Source: CBDDBU01 sp965226045 | GTDB lineage: Bacteria > Pseudomonadota > Alphaproteobacteria > VGEJ01 | Reading direction: 5' to 3' | DNA length: 64,000 bases | NCBI GenBank assembly: GCA_965226045.1 | Contig: CBDDBU010000003.1 | Coordinates: 1-64,000 of the forward strand | Program-made: the position numbers and the translations under genes | In this document: positions 16,350 through 25,187 of the stretch, piece after piece | Layout: every line of letters begins with the position of its first letter | How positions within the stretch are numbered: the first letter of the stretch is position 1 | The notes under the pieces: model-generated | Database searches by the model: none | The model's input: only the letters and a program-made list of their open reading frames with translations | Told to the model about the DNA's origin: nothing

Positions 16350-16399
16350 TTGACAAGCGAACTTTGGGTGCTATGTTAATGGGGATTGATTTAGTCCCC
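16350..16399 (+). promoter_or_regulatory. Probable suf operon promoter with overlapping operator
   Basis: TTGACA (16350-16355) and TATGTT (16372-16377) are spaced by 16 bases. Directly after the -10 box comes the inverted repeat GGGGATTGATTTAGTCCCC (16381-16399), well placed to be an operator for the Rrf2-type regulator encoded 32 bases downstream. Just upstream, 16316-16341 holds a near-perfect tandem repeat of CCTGGGGTTGG. Confidence 0.6.
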
Positions 16400-16430
16400 T
16401 TTTGAGCCCCTGCTGCCAAGGCACCAAAAT

Positions 16431-16898
16431 ATGATCAGGTTGAGCCGCATGGCCGACTATGCCGTGGTGTTGATGGCGTACATCGCCACCGAGGATGCGC
16501 GCGCCCGCAATGCCGCCGAGGTGGCGTGCGAGACGCGCCTCCCGTCTCCCACCGTGAGCCGCATTCTCAAGAATCTGGCGCGGGCGGGCCTGTTGCAGTC
16601 GACCCGTGGCACTAAGGGCGGCTACATGCTCGCCTCTCCGGCGACCGACATCACGGTGGTCGACATCATCGCCGCCGTTGACGGGCCGATCGCAATGACC
16701 GACTGCGTCGAGGACGGAGCCGGCGAGTGCGATATCGAGACGTTCTGCCCGTTGCGAAGCCACTGGCAGGTCATCAATGCCGCCGTGCGGGGGGCGCTTC
16801 AGCAGGTGACGCTCGCCGATCTCAGCGCCCCGATGACCATGTTCCCCGGGGGTCCACCCCGCGTGCGCCTGACAGATCGCCCCCACCATGACCTCTAA
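16431..16898 (+). CDS. Rrf2-family regulator of the suf operon
   Basis: This 155-aa winged-helix protein begins MIRLSRMADYAVVLM, typical for regulators that precede suf genes in alphaproteobacteria. The recognition helix region is LPSPTVSRILKNLARAGLL, followed by the wing STRGTKGGYMLA. Three cysteines in CVEDGAGECDIETFC (about residues 87-101) are placed like the Fe-S ligands of IscR, so it probably senses cluster status and represses the operon through the palindrome at 16381. Its 3' end overlaps the sufB start by 11 bp. The last ~25 residues are extra compared with IscR. Confidence 0.85.
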   Translation: MIRLSRMADYAVVLMAYIATEDARARNAAEVACETRLPSPTVSRILKNLARAGLLQSTRGTKGGYMLASPATDITVVDIIAAVDGPIAMTDCVEDGAGECDIETFCPLRSHWQVINAAVRGALQQVTLADLSAPMTMFPGGPPRVRLTDRPHHDL

Positions 16899-18357
16899 CA
16901 TCGACTCGATCGACGCCGCACGCGAGCTGACGCGGGGTGAGTACAAGTACGGCTTCGTCACCGAGGTCGAGGAGGATCGCGCGCCCAAGGGTCTCGACGA
17001 GAACGTGGTCCGCTTCATCTCGGCCAAGAAGGGCGAACCGGAATGGATGCTGGAGTGGCGGCTGCGGGCATTTCGGGCCTGGCGGGAACGGTTCCTGCCG
17101 GCCGGCGATCCGACTTGGGCCAACGTCCGCTACCCGAAGATCGACTATCAGGACTCGTACTACTACGCGGCGCCAAAATCGCAGGAGGACCGACCGCAGA
17201 GCCTCGACGACGTCGATCCCGAGCTGCTCGCGATGTACGACAAGCTGGGCATTCCCCTGCAAGAGCGGGCGGCGCTTGCCGGGGTCGCCGTCGACGCGGT
17301 GTTCGACAGCGTCTCCGTCGCGACGACCTACAAAGGGGCACTCGCGGAGAAGGGGATTATCTTCTGTGCCATGTCCGAGGCGGTCAGGGAGCACCCCGAG
17401 TTGGTGCGGAAGTACCTGGGCACGGTCGTACCGTACGCCGACAACGCGTTCGCGACCCTCAACTCGGCCGTCTTCAGCGACGGGACCTTCGTCTACGTTC
17501 CACCGGGCGTGCGCTGTCCGATGGAACTCTCGACCTACTTCAGGATCAACGCCGAGAACACAGGGCAGTTCGAACGCACCCTGCTGATCGCCGACAAGGG
17601 CAGCTATGTGAGCTATCTGGAGGGGTGCACCGCGCCGATGCGCGACGAGAACCAATTGCACGCCGCGGTAGTCGAGCTGGTGGCCCTCGACGACGCCGAG
17701 ATCAAGTACTCAACGGTGCAGAATTGGTACCCCGGCGACAAGAACGGAAAGGGCGGCATCTATAACTTCGTCACCAAACGCGGCGCCTGCCGTGGCCGCA
17801 ACTCCAAAATCTCGTGGACCCAAGTCGAGACCGGATCGGCGATTACCTGGAAGTATCCGAGCTGCATCCTGCAAGGCGATAACTCAGTGGGCGAGTTTTA
17901 CTCGGTCGCCGTGACCAACAACCACCAGCAAGCCGATACCGGCACCAAGATGATCCACATCGGCGCCAACACACGCTCGACGATCGTCTCGAAGAGCATC
18001 TCGGCCGGGTATGGCCAGAATACCTATCGGGGGCTCGTTCGCATCCAGCCCAAGGCGCGAAATGCTCGCAACCACACTCAATGCGACGGACTCCTGCTCG
18101 GCGATCGTTGCGGCGCACACACCGTGCCCTATATCGAGGTCAAGAACAGCGCCGCCCGGGTGGAGCACGAGGCGACCACCTCGAAGATCAGCGACGATCA
18201 GCTGTTCTATTGCATGCAACGCGGCCTGAGCGCGGAGGATGCCGTGAACCTCATCGTCAACGGATTTTGCAAGGTCGTGCTCAAGGAGCTGCCGATGGAG
18301 TTCGCGGTCGAGGCACAAAAACTGCTCGAAGTGAGCCTCGAAGGCAGCGTCGGCTGA
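16888..18357 (+). CDS. sufB: Fe-S cluster scaffold SufB
   Basis: SufB (489 aa) forms the SufBC2D scaffold on which clusters are built in the cytoplasm. Recognisable blocks are YKYGFVTEVEEDRAPKGL at the start, VPPGVRCPMELSTYFRIN, GSYVSYLEGCTAP, TVQNWYPGD and the C-terminal RNHTQCDGLL, whose Cys is the expected cluster/sulfur site, plus VEHEATTSKI. Length and motif order are normal for the family. It is followed by sufC after 8 bases, within an eight-gene operon. Confidence 0.96.
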   Translation: MTSNIDSIDAARELTRGEYKYGFVTEVEEDRAPKGLDENVVRFISAKKGEPEWMLEWRLRAFRAWRERFLPAGDPTWANVRYPKIDYQDSYYYAAPKSQEDRPQSLDDVDPELLAMYDKLGIPLQERAALAGVAVDAVFDSVSVATTYKGALAEKGIIFCAMSEAVREHPELVRKYLGTVVPYADNAFATLNSAVFSDGTFVYVPPGVRCPMELSTYFRINAENTGQFERTLLIADKGSYVSYLEGCTAPMRDENQLHAAVVELVALDDAEIKYSTVQNWYPGDKNGKGGIYNFVTKRGACRGRNSKISWTQVETGSAITWKYPSCILQGDNSVGEFYSVAVTNNHQQADTGTKMIHIGANTRSTIVSKSISAGYGQNTYRGLVRIQPKARNARNHTQCDGLLLGDRCGAHTVPYIEVKNSAARVEHEATTSKISDDQLFYCMQRGLSAEDAVNLIVNGFCKVVLKELPMEFAVEAQKLLEVSLEGSVG

Positions 18358-18365
18358 GGGATCAA

Positions 18366-19115
18366 ATGCTCGAGATCAAAAACCTACATGTGAGCGTCGG
18401 GGGCACGCCGATCCTGAACGGCGTCGACCTCGTGGTGCCGGAAGGCGAAGTGCACGCCATCATGGGGCCCAACGGGTCCGGCAAGAGCACGCTGTCCTAT
18501 ACATTGGCGGGACGCGAGGGCTACGAGGTGACGGCGGGAGCGGCCCTCTACAAGGGCCAGAACTTGCTCGCCATGAACGTCGAGGAACGGGCGCGCGAGG
18601 GCGTTTTCCTGGCCTTTCAATACCCGGTCGAGATTCCCGGCGTCAGCGGCATGTACTTCCTCAAGGCTGCGCTCAATGCTCAGCGCAAGCAGCGCGGCGA
18701 GAGCGAGGTCGATGCGATCGAATTCCTGAAAATCGCCCGCCGCAACGTCAAGATGCTTGAGATGGACGATGAGCTGGTCCGCCGGTCGCTCAACGTCGGG
18801 TTCTCGGGTGGCGAGAAGAAGCGGAACGAAATCCTGCAGATGGCGGTCCTCGAACCACGCCTCGCGATCCTTGATGAAACCGACTCGGGTCTGGATATCG
18901 ATGCGCTCAAGATTGTCGCCAACGGAGTCAACGGGCTGCGCGGGCCCGATCGGACGATGCTTCTGATCACCCACTACCAGCGCCTGTTGAGCTACATCGT
19001 TCCCGATTGCGTTCACGTACTCAGCGGCGGTCGCATCGTGGCCTCGGGCGACAAGGATCTGGCGCTGACGCTGGAGCGGGAGGGCTACGCGGCGTACGAG
19101 GCAGCGGCGGCATGA
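18366..19115 (+). CDS. sufC: Fe-S assembly ATPase SufC
   Basis: SufC (249 aa) is the ABC-type ATPase that drives the SufBCD scaffold. Walker A reads GPNGSGKS, the signature FSGGEKKRNEI and Walker B LAILDETDSGLDID, all with the small deviations characteristic of SufC rather than transporters (DETDSGLD, EKKRNE). The ATG at 18366 follows the sufB stop by 8 bases; its stop overlaps the sufD ATG (ATGA). Confidence 0.96.
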   Translation: MLEIKNLHVSVGGTPILNGVDLVVPEGEVHAIMGPNGSGKSTLSYTLAGREGYEVTAGAALYKGQNLLAMNVEERAREGVFLAFQYPVEIPGVSGMYFLKAALNAQRKQRGESEVDAIEFLKIARRNVKMLEMDDELVRRSLNVGFSGGEKKRNEILQMAVLEPRLAILDETDSGLDIDALKIVANGVNGLRGPDRTMLLITHYQRLLSYIVPDCVHVLSGGRIVASGDKDLALTLEREGYAAYEAAAA

Positions 19116-20464
19116 GCGTGCTCGACACCTACGCCAAGGAATTCGCCGCGGCCGCACCGTCGCTGCCAGGCGCCGCGGTCGATTGGCTGGACGCGCACAG
19201 GCATGCCTCGTTTCGGGCCTTCCTCGACAATGGCGTGCCGATGCCACGGCTGGAGAGCTGGAAATACACCAACCTGCGAGGGCTCGGCGAGGCCGCTTTG
19301 CCGCCGGCGCCGTGCGACAACGACGGCATCGACGCCGCGACACTGGCCCCCTTTGTGCTCGACGGTATCGACTGCCGCGTGCTGGTATTTGTAAACGGGC
19401 GGCTACGGGCCGACCTCAGCGACGATGGCCAGGTTTCGGATGCGGTCGCCGTTTCGCTCGCGGCGGCGCTCCGCAGAGGGGACCCGGACCTGAGCGCCAT
19501 GATCGGGCCTGTGTCAGCCGCCCCGGAAGACGCGCTCCGTTCGCTCAACGGTGCTTTCATGATGGATGGCGCGGTGATCCGGGTCGCGCCGGACAGCCGC
19601 CCCGAACGGCCGCTTCACTTGTTGTTCCTCACGGCGCCACAGGACACGGCCACCGCGAGCTATACCCGCAACCTCATCATCGCCGGCCGCGACTCGGCGG
19701 CGACCATAATCGAAACTCACGCGGCGTTGGGCCACGGCTCACCGGCCGAGGGCTCATTGGGCGAGTATTGGACCAATGCGACCACTCGTATCGTTCTCGA
19801 ATCCGGCGCGCACGTTCGCCATCATCGCCTCCAAGACGAGTCGCTCGCCGCGTATCACCTGGCGGCGACCTCGGTCGACATCGCGGCCGACGCGCACTAC
19901 GAGAGCTTCGCCGCAGCGCTCGGCGCCAAGCTCTCGCGCCATGAGATCAAGGCCTGCCTTTCCGGCGAAGGCGCCCGCTGCGACCTCCGGGGCATATATC
20001 TCGGACGCGACAAACAGCATCTCGACAACACCACCCAAATCGTGCACTCGGCGCCCGGCGGTCACAGCCGGCAGGTCTATCGCGGCGTCCTCGACGATCA
20101 TGCGCGCGCGGTTTTCCAGGGCAAGGTCGTGGTCGCTCAGGACGCTCAGCGGACCGACGCCCACCAGCTCAACCAAAACCTGCTGTTGTCAGAGAGCGCT
20201 GAGGTCAATTCAAAGCCCGAGCTTGAGATCAACGCCGATGACGTGAAATGCAGCCACGGCGCCACCACAGGCGCGCTGGACGAAGAAGCGCTGTTCTATC
20301 TGCGCAGCCGCGGCATCGCCCACCGCGAGGCCAGCCACATGCTCACCGAGGCCTTCGTCGTCGAACTGGTGGTGGACGCCACGATCCCTGCCTTCGGCGA
20401 CTGGCTGCGCGGTCGGCTCGCGGCCTGGCTCGTCGGGGCGCCACCGGGCCGGAGCATTCCGTGA
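19112..20464 (+). CDS. sufD: Fe-S assembly protein SufD
   Basis: SufD (450 aa) pairs with SufB in the scaffold. The N-terminal region has the WKYTNLR motif (residues 50-56), and the C-terminal beta-helix domain has HNTTQI-type segments (LDNTTQIVHSAPG), the conserved VYRGVLDDHARAVFQGKV stretch, and ADDVKCSHGATTGALDEEALFYLRSRGI near the end, where the conserved His lies. Overlaps its neighbours by 4 bp on both sides, so translation is coupled through sufC-sufD-sufS. Confidence 0.95.
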   Translation: MSVLDTYAKEFAAAAPSLPGAAVDWLDAHRHASFRAFLDNGVPMPRLESWKYTNLRGLGEAALPPAPCDNDGIDAATLAPFVLDGIDCRVLVFVNGRLRADLSDDGQVSDAVAVSLAAALRRGDPDLSAMIGPVSAAPEDALRSLNGAFMMDGAVIRVAPDSRPERPLHLLFLTAPQDTATASYTRNLIIAGRDSAATIIETHAALGHGSPAEGSLGEYWTNATTRIVLESGAHVRHHRLQDESLAAYHLAATSVDIAADAHYESFAAALGAKLSRHEIKACLSGEGARCDLRGIYLGRDKQHLDNTTQIVHSAPGGHSRQVYRGVLDDHARAVFQGKVVVAQDAQRTDAHQLNQNLLLSESAEVNSKPELEINADDVKCSHGATTGALDEEALFYLRSRGIAHREASHMLTEAFVVELVVDATIPAFGDWLRGRLAAWLVGAPPGRSIP

Positions 20465-21732
20465 ACGCGATGGTCAAGCCACGTTCGACGGCGCCGGCGA
20501 GCGCGCGACGCGCGTTCGATGCCGCAACGGTGCGCGCCGATTTTCCCATCCTTGAGCGAACGGTCCATGGCAAGCCGCTGGTGTTCCTCGATTCGGCGGC
20601 AAGCGCGCAGAAACCTCAGGCGGTGATTGATGCCGAGCGCCACTGCTATGAGGCCGAATACGCCAACATTCATCGCGGCGTCTACTATCTGAGCCAGCGG
20701 GCGACGGAGAATTTCGAGGCGGCGCGGGAGAAGGTGCGCGCCTTCCTCGGCGCGGGTGAGACGCGCGAGATCGTCTTCGTGCGCAACGCCACCGAGGCGA
20801 TCAATTTGGTGGCGCAGACTTACGGGCGCTCGCGCCTCAAGGCCGGCGACGAGATCGTGTTAAGCCACATCGAGCATCATTCAAACATCGTGCCGTGGCA
20901 GATGCTGCGCGATGACATAGGCGTGGCTATCAAGGTCGCCCCGGTCAATGACGCGGGCGAGATCGAGCTCGACGCCGTGGCGGGCTTGCTTGGTCCGCGA
21001 ACCAAAATCATCGCGATCACCCAGATGTCGAACGCGCTCGGCACCATCACGCCGATTCGCGAGATCATTGGCCTGGCGCGCGCGCGCGGAATCACGGTTC
21101 TGGTCGACGGCTGCCAGGCCGTTCCCCACCTGCCCGTGAACGTCACCGACCTCGACTGCGACTTCTACGTCTTCTCCGGCCACAAGCTGTATGGCCCCTC
21201 CGGCATCGGCGTGTTGTACGGCAAGGCCGAACTTCTGGAGGCGATGCCGCCCTATCAAGGCGGCGGCGAGATGATCACCTCGGTTACCTTCGAGGAGACC
21301 AAGTTCGCGGCCCTACCCCACAAGTTCGAGGCCGGCACCCCGCACATCGCCGGCGCTATCGGGCTTGGCGCCGCCATCGACTACCTCGGTCAGTTCGACT
21401 TCGCGGCGATCGAGGCACACGAGCAGGATCTGCTGCGTTATGCGACCGCGCGGCTGGGTGAAATCAACAGCGTTCGGCTGATCGGCACGGCGGCCGACAA
21501 GGGCGCCATCTTGTCGTTTACGCTGGAGGGCATACATCCACACGATATTGGCACCATCGTCGATCACGAGGGGGTGGCGGTCCGCGCCGGCCACCACTGC
21601 GCCCAGCCGACCATGGACCGATTTGGCGTCGCGGCGACAGTTCGAGCCTCTTTCGGCATCTACAACACGCGCAGCGATGCCGATGCGCTGATCGCAAGTA
21701 TTGGGCGGGTCCTGGAGGTCTTCGCGGGATGA
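20461..21732 (+). CDS. sufS: Cysteine desulfurase SufS
   Basis: This PLP enzyme (423 aa from the GTG at 20461; an ATG at 20470 is an alternative) takes sulfur from cysteine for cluster building. The PLP lysine lies in FSGHKLYGPSGIG, the substrate-binding RGVYYLSQRAT is present, and the sulfur-accepting cysteine is in RAGHHCAQP. The short active-site loop is of the group II (SufS) type, which works with SufE or SufU; SufU is encoded next. GTGA overlap with sufD and ATGATG overlap with sufU. Confidence 0.95.
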   Translation: MNAMVKPRSTAPASARRAFDAATVRADFPILERTVHGKPLVFLDSAASAQKPQAVIDAERHCYEAEYANIHRGVYYLSQRATENFEAAREKVRAFLGAGETREIVFVRNATEAINLVAQTYGRSRLKAGDEIVLSHIEHHSNIVPWQMLRDDIGVAIKVAPVNDAGEIELDAVAGLLGPRTKIIAITQMSNALGTITPIREIIGLARARGITVLVDGCQAVPHLPVNVTDLDCDFYVFSGHKLYGPSGIGVLYGKAELLEAMPPYQGGGEMITSVTFEETKFAALPHKFEAGTPHIAGAIGLGAAIDYLGQFDFAAIEAHEQDLLRYATARLGEINSVRLIGTAADKGAILSFTLEGIHPHDIGTIVDHEGVAVRAGHHCAQPTMDRFGVAATVRASFGIYNTRSDADALIASIGRVLEVFAG

Positions 21733-22184
21733 TGGACGATGTGCGGGAACTCTACCAGGAGGTGATCCTCGACCACAGCCGACGGCCGCGCAACTATGGC
21801 GAGCCGCCCGAGTGCAATCACTGCGCCCACGGCGAAAACCCGTTGTGCGGCGACAAGATCACCGTCTTTCTGACGATCAAGGACGGCGTGGTCGAAAAAG
21901 CTGCCTTCGACGGCCGCGGTTGCGCGATTTCGATCGCCTCGGCATCGCTGATGACCGAGATGATGACCGGCATGACCGTCGAGGACGCGCGCGACCTGTT
22001 CTCGCGTTTCCACGAACTCGTCGCGGGCGACGCCGCCGCCGAGGCCGACTGGGAGGAGCTCGACAAGCTCGCGGTGCTCTCAGGCGTGCGTGCGTTCCCG
22101 GTGCGCGTCAAATGCGCGACACTCGCCTGGCACACGTTGAACGCCGCCCTGCGCGATCGCGCCGATACCGTCAGCACGGAGTAG
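21729..22184 (+). CDS. sufU: Sulfur-transfer/zinc protein SufU
   Basis: The 151-aa protein has the SufU pattern: LYQEVILDHSRRPRN, then NPLCGDKI, GRGCAISIASASLM and VKCATLAW, giving the three Cys and one Asp that bind zinc and accept sulfur from SufS. The region before the last Cys is longer than in IscU (GDAAAEADWEELDKLAVLSGV), as in SufU. Use of SufU rather than SufE in this proteobacterial operon is worth noting. Confidence 0.92.
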   Translation: MMDDVRELYQEVILDHSRRPRNYGEPPECNHCAHGENPLCGDKITVFLTIKDGVVEKAAFDGRGCAISIASASLMTEMMTGMTVEDARDLFSRFHELVAGDAAAEADWEELDKLAVLSGVRAFPVRVKCATLAWHTLNAALRDRADTVSTE

Positions 22185-22188
22185 AGGC

Positions 22189-22608
22189 ATGGAGCACGCA
22201 TTTGAAGAGATCGTTCTCGGCGACTCCGGCGCCAAGGTAGTGGTCCCTCACCATTATCGGCGCCCCGCGCCCGACGATGCCGAACCGATCCGGGAGCCGG
22301 AAAACCTCGAGGAGTGGGCCGTCGAGGCGCTGCGCACCGTTTATGACCCGGAAATCCCCGTCAACATCTACGATATCGGGCTCATCTATCATATCGAGGC
22401 TGACGAGGATGGGGGGTGCGTGAAGGTCTGGATGACGTTGACTTCGCCGATGTGCCCGGTGGCCGAGCAGATGCCTGGCATGGTGGAGCGGGCGATCATA
22501 AGGTCGGTGCCGGGGATCGAGAGGACCGACGTGGCGATGGTGTGGGAACCGCCGTGGGAGCCGAACATGATGACCGAGGGCGCCCGACTTGAACTTGGAA
22601 TGATTTGA
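22189..22608 (+). CDS. sufT: SufT-like MIP18/DUF59 Fe-S maturation protein
   Basis: The 139-aa protein has a poorly conserved N-terminus of ~40 residues and then the MIP18/DUF59 domain: VYDPEIPVNIYDIGLIY and LTSPMCPVAEQMPG, with the reactive Cys. SufT proteins help deliver or mature Fe-S clusters. It starts 4 bases after sufU and is a normal member of alphaproteobacterial suf operons. Confidence 0.9.
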   Translation: MEHAFEEIVLGDSGAKVVVPHHYRRPAPDDAEPIREPENLEEWAVEALRTVYDPEIPVNIYDIGLIYHIEADEDGGCVKVWMTLTSPMCPVAEQMPGMVERAIIRSVPGIERTDVAMVWEPPWEPNMMTEGARLELGMI

Positions 22609-22654
22609 CTGCTAAACGGGGCCGGAGTCGCCGGCCCGCAGGGAGCGAGCGAGC

Positions 22655-22993
22655 ATGACCTTACCGAGCGCTATCACGATCACCGAAGCCGCCGCCGCGC
22701 GCGTCAAAGCGATCCTGGCCGCTCATGGCGAACCTCTGGTGGGCCTGCGCATTAGTATCGACGAAAAGGGTTGCTCGGGGCTGGGCTACAAGATCGACTT
22801 CGCGCGCGAGACGAACCCGCTGGACGAGGCGGTCGAGGACAAAGGCGTGCGCATCTTGATCGACCCCAAGGCGGTCTTGTTCATCCTCGGCAGCGAGATG
22901 GACTATGTCGAGGACGGTCTACAGGCCGGGTTCGTGTTCAACAATCCGAACGCCAAGGGCGTCTGCGGCTGCGGTGAATCGTTTCACGTCTAA
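22655..22993 (+). CDS. sufA: A-type Fe-S carrier, SufA-like
   Basis: This 112-aa carrier has the A-type domain with GLRISIDEKGCSGLGYKIDF and the C-terminal CGCGESF; together these give the three cysteines that bind or pass on the cluster. Length and motif order are normal. It lies 46 bases after the sufT gene with the SD-like GGGAGCGAG before the ATG. SufA is the name by context; ErpA/IscA-like proteins look similar. Confidence 0.88.
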   Translation: MTLPSAITITEAAAARVKAILAAHGEPLVGLRISIDEKGCSGLGYKIDFARETNPLDEAVEDKGVRILIDPKAVLFILGSEMDYVEDGLQAGFVFNNPNAKGVCGCGESFHV

Positions 22994-23046
22994 CAAGCTA
23001 GAACCGAGGGTCGGCCAATGACGCCCGTCGGGTCCGGGAGCGCGGC

Positions 23047-23385
23047 ATGACGTATATCGTCAACGAGAACTGCATCAAGTGCAAATACATGGACTGCGTC
23101 GAGGTCTGCCCGGTCGACTGTTTCTACGAGGGTGAGAACATGCTCGTCATCCACCCCGACGAGTGCATCGACTGCGGCGTGTGCGAGCCGGAATGCCCGG
23201 TCGAGGCGATCCTGCCCGACACCGAGGAGGGTACCGAGCGCTGGGTCGAGATGAACCGCGAGTACGCGGAGAAATGGCCCAACATCATCCAGATCGGCAA
23301 AGTGCCGGCGGACGCCGACAAGTACAAAGACCAAATCGGCAAGTTCGACAAGTACTTCAGCTCCGAGCCCGGCGAGGGCAACTGA
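23047..23385 (+). CDS. fdxA: Seven-iron (3Fe-4S/4Fe-4S) ferredoxin, FdxA type
   Basis: The 112-aa ferredoxin has CIKCKYMDCVEVCPVDCF in the first half and CIDCGVCEPECPVEAI in the second. The first motif is the FdxA type, in which one ligand of the usual CxxCxxC is shifted, giving a 3Fe-4S plus a 4Fe-4S cluster. The C-terminal 40-residue extension (WVEMNREYAEKWPNI) is characteristic of the proteobacterial FdxA group. It closes the suf operon and lies just before the flavodehydrogenase array, so it could serve those enzymes as electron carrier; that is inference. Confidence 0.92.
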   Translation: MTYIVNENCIKCKYMDCVEVCPVDCFYEGENMLVIHPDECIDCGVCEPECPVEAILPDTEEGTERWVEMNREYAEKWPNIIQIGKVPADADKYKDQIGKFDKYFSSEPGEGN

Positions 23386-23597
23386 ACGTAGCTCGGCACT
23401 AAACGGCTATGGGGCGCACGCCGGATGTGCCGATGCGCGCCAAGAGCGCGTTGAAGTAGCGGGCAAACCATTGCATCTTTGTCCACAAGGCGAGGTCCGC
23501 GTCGGCTACGAGGGCCCCTAGGCGCACCTCGGCGGCTACATCAACCGCGGTTTCGACGATATCTCCTGGATCCCAGACGCGTACGGCGCGCGAGCCG
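23386..23597. other. Intergenic stretch between ferredoxin and GMC array
   Basis: About 210 bases without a credible gene. Small open frames occur on both strands but lack ribosome-binding sites and family features. No clear promoter or terminator was seen. The 5' end of the first GMC gene is uncertain and may extend into this stretch. Confidence 0.4.
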
Positions 23598-25176
23598 GTG
23601 GTGGTCGCCGCCGTCACCTACGATGAGGACGACGAGTCGGTCGTCGTCGTCATCGGGTCGGGCGCCGGCGGCGGCACCATGGCGCATGAGCTGTGCGCGC
23701 GCCGGATCGCGGTCGTCTTGTTGGAGGCGGGACCGCGGATCGAGATGGACGCCTTTCTCAACGATGAGTGGGCCGCCTACGAGCAGCTGACCTGGACCGA
23801 CAAGCGCACGATCTCGGGCACCTCGCCCGCCGCCATACTTTTCCTGAGACGCCAAGTTGGGTGGTCAAAGCGGTCGGCGGCTCGACCACACACTGGGGCA
23901 GGGTGTGCATGCGTATCCAGGCGCATGAGTTCAAAGCGCTCTCGACCTATGGCGCGATCGAGGGTGCGAACCTCCTCGACTGGCCGGCCGGCGCCGAGGA
24001 CATGGCACCCTACTACGACCGCGCGGAGGCCAAGATGGGGTCTCGGGCACCCAGGGCGTTCCGCCCCTGCCGGCCAACAACAACTACAAGATATTCGCCG
24101 CTGGGGCGCGGCGCGTCGGCTATCGCGATGTCGACCACGGCAACCTCGCGATCAACCCCGTGCCACGCGACGGGCGCAACAGCTGCGATGCCATCGGCTT
24201 CTGCTTCCAGGGCTGCAAATCGGGCGCCAAATGGTCGACGCTGTATGCCGAGATCCCCAAGGCCGAGGCCACAGGCCACTGCGAGCTCCGCACCGAGTGC
24301 ATGGCGCTGCGCATTGTCCACGATGAGCGCGGCCATGTACGCGGCGTCGAGTATGCGGACCGGGACGGCCATCGCCACCTCCAAAAGGCTCGCGTTGTCT
24401 GCGTCGCCGGCAACGCCATCGAGACCACACGCCTTCTCCTAAACTCGGAGACGAGCCGGTTCCCCGGCGGGCTCGCCAATTCGTCGGGCGAGCTCGGGCG
24501 CAACTACATGCGCCACATGTCAGGCGTCCTGTGGGCGCGGTTCGCGAGGCCTGTCCATATGAACCGTGGCACCGTGGTGTGCGGGCTGGCGCGCGATGAG
24601 GCGAAGCACGAGCCGTCGCGCGGCTTCGCGGGCGGCATCTATATGATGACCGAGGCGCTGGGTCTTCCCTACTTCGCGGCCTTCTCCAAGCCGACCGGCT
24701 GGGGTCGCTTCATCACCCAAGACATCGAGCACTACGCCCACAGCACCGGCTGCTGGTTCTGCGGCGAGGACATGCCGCAGGCCAGCAACACCATCACCCT
24801 CGATCCGTCCGAGAAGGACCGCTTTGGGTTGCCCATCCCCCACGTCCACGTCGACGACCACCCCAACGAGCTCGCGATGAAGAGCCACGGGTTCAAAAGG
24901 GTGACCGCGCTCTATGAGGCGATCGGGGCCACCAAGACGATGGAGCAGCAGCCGCTGCCCTCGTCCCACAACGTCGGGACCGCGCGCATGAGCGCCAACC
25001 CGCGCGACGGGGTGACCAACCGCGGGGGCCAGAGTCATGATATACCCAACCTGTTCGTATCCGACGGCAGCTTGTTCACGACGGCTTCCGCCGCCAACCC
25101 GACGCTTACGATCGTGACCTTGGCGGTCCGGCAGGCCGAGTACATTGCCGAACAGATGCGGACGCACACGATGTAG
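23598..25176 (+). pseudogene. GMC flavodehydrogenase paralog A, two frameshifts
   Basis: Read across two shifts, this is a full GMC oxidoreductase like its five neighbours. Segment 1 has VVVVIGSGAGGGTMAHEL (FAD site). The frame changes inside ACTTTTCC near 23840 and continues FPETPSWVVKAVGGSTTHW. It changes again in ATGGGGTC near 24037, where one G seems missing, then continues as PANNNYK, GRNSCDAIGFCFQGCKSGAKWST (CX5CX3C kept) to the end with SHNVGTARM and ANPTLTIVTLAVRQAEYIAEQM. No good ATG was found; GTG at 23598 is only the first in-frame start. Both shifts lie at short homopolymers, so sequencing or assembly error is possible. Confidence 0.75.
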
Positions 25177-25187
25177 GGAGGACGCCA

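Noticed and set aside
23399..23617. Minus-strand frame of 72 aa before the GMC array
   Set aside because: No ribosome-binding site, no recognisable motifs, overlaps the array's 5' end.
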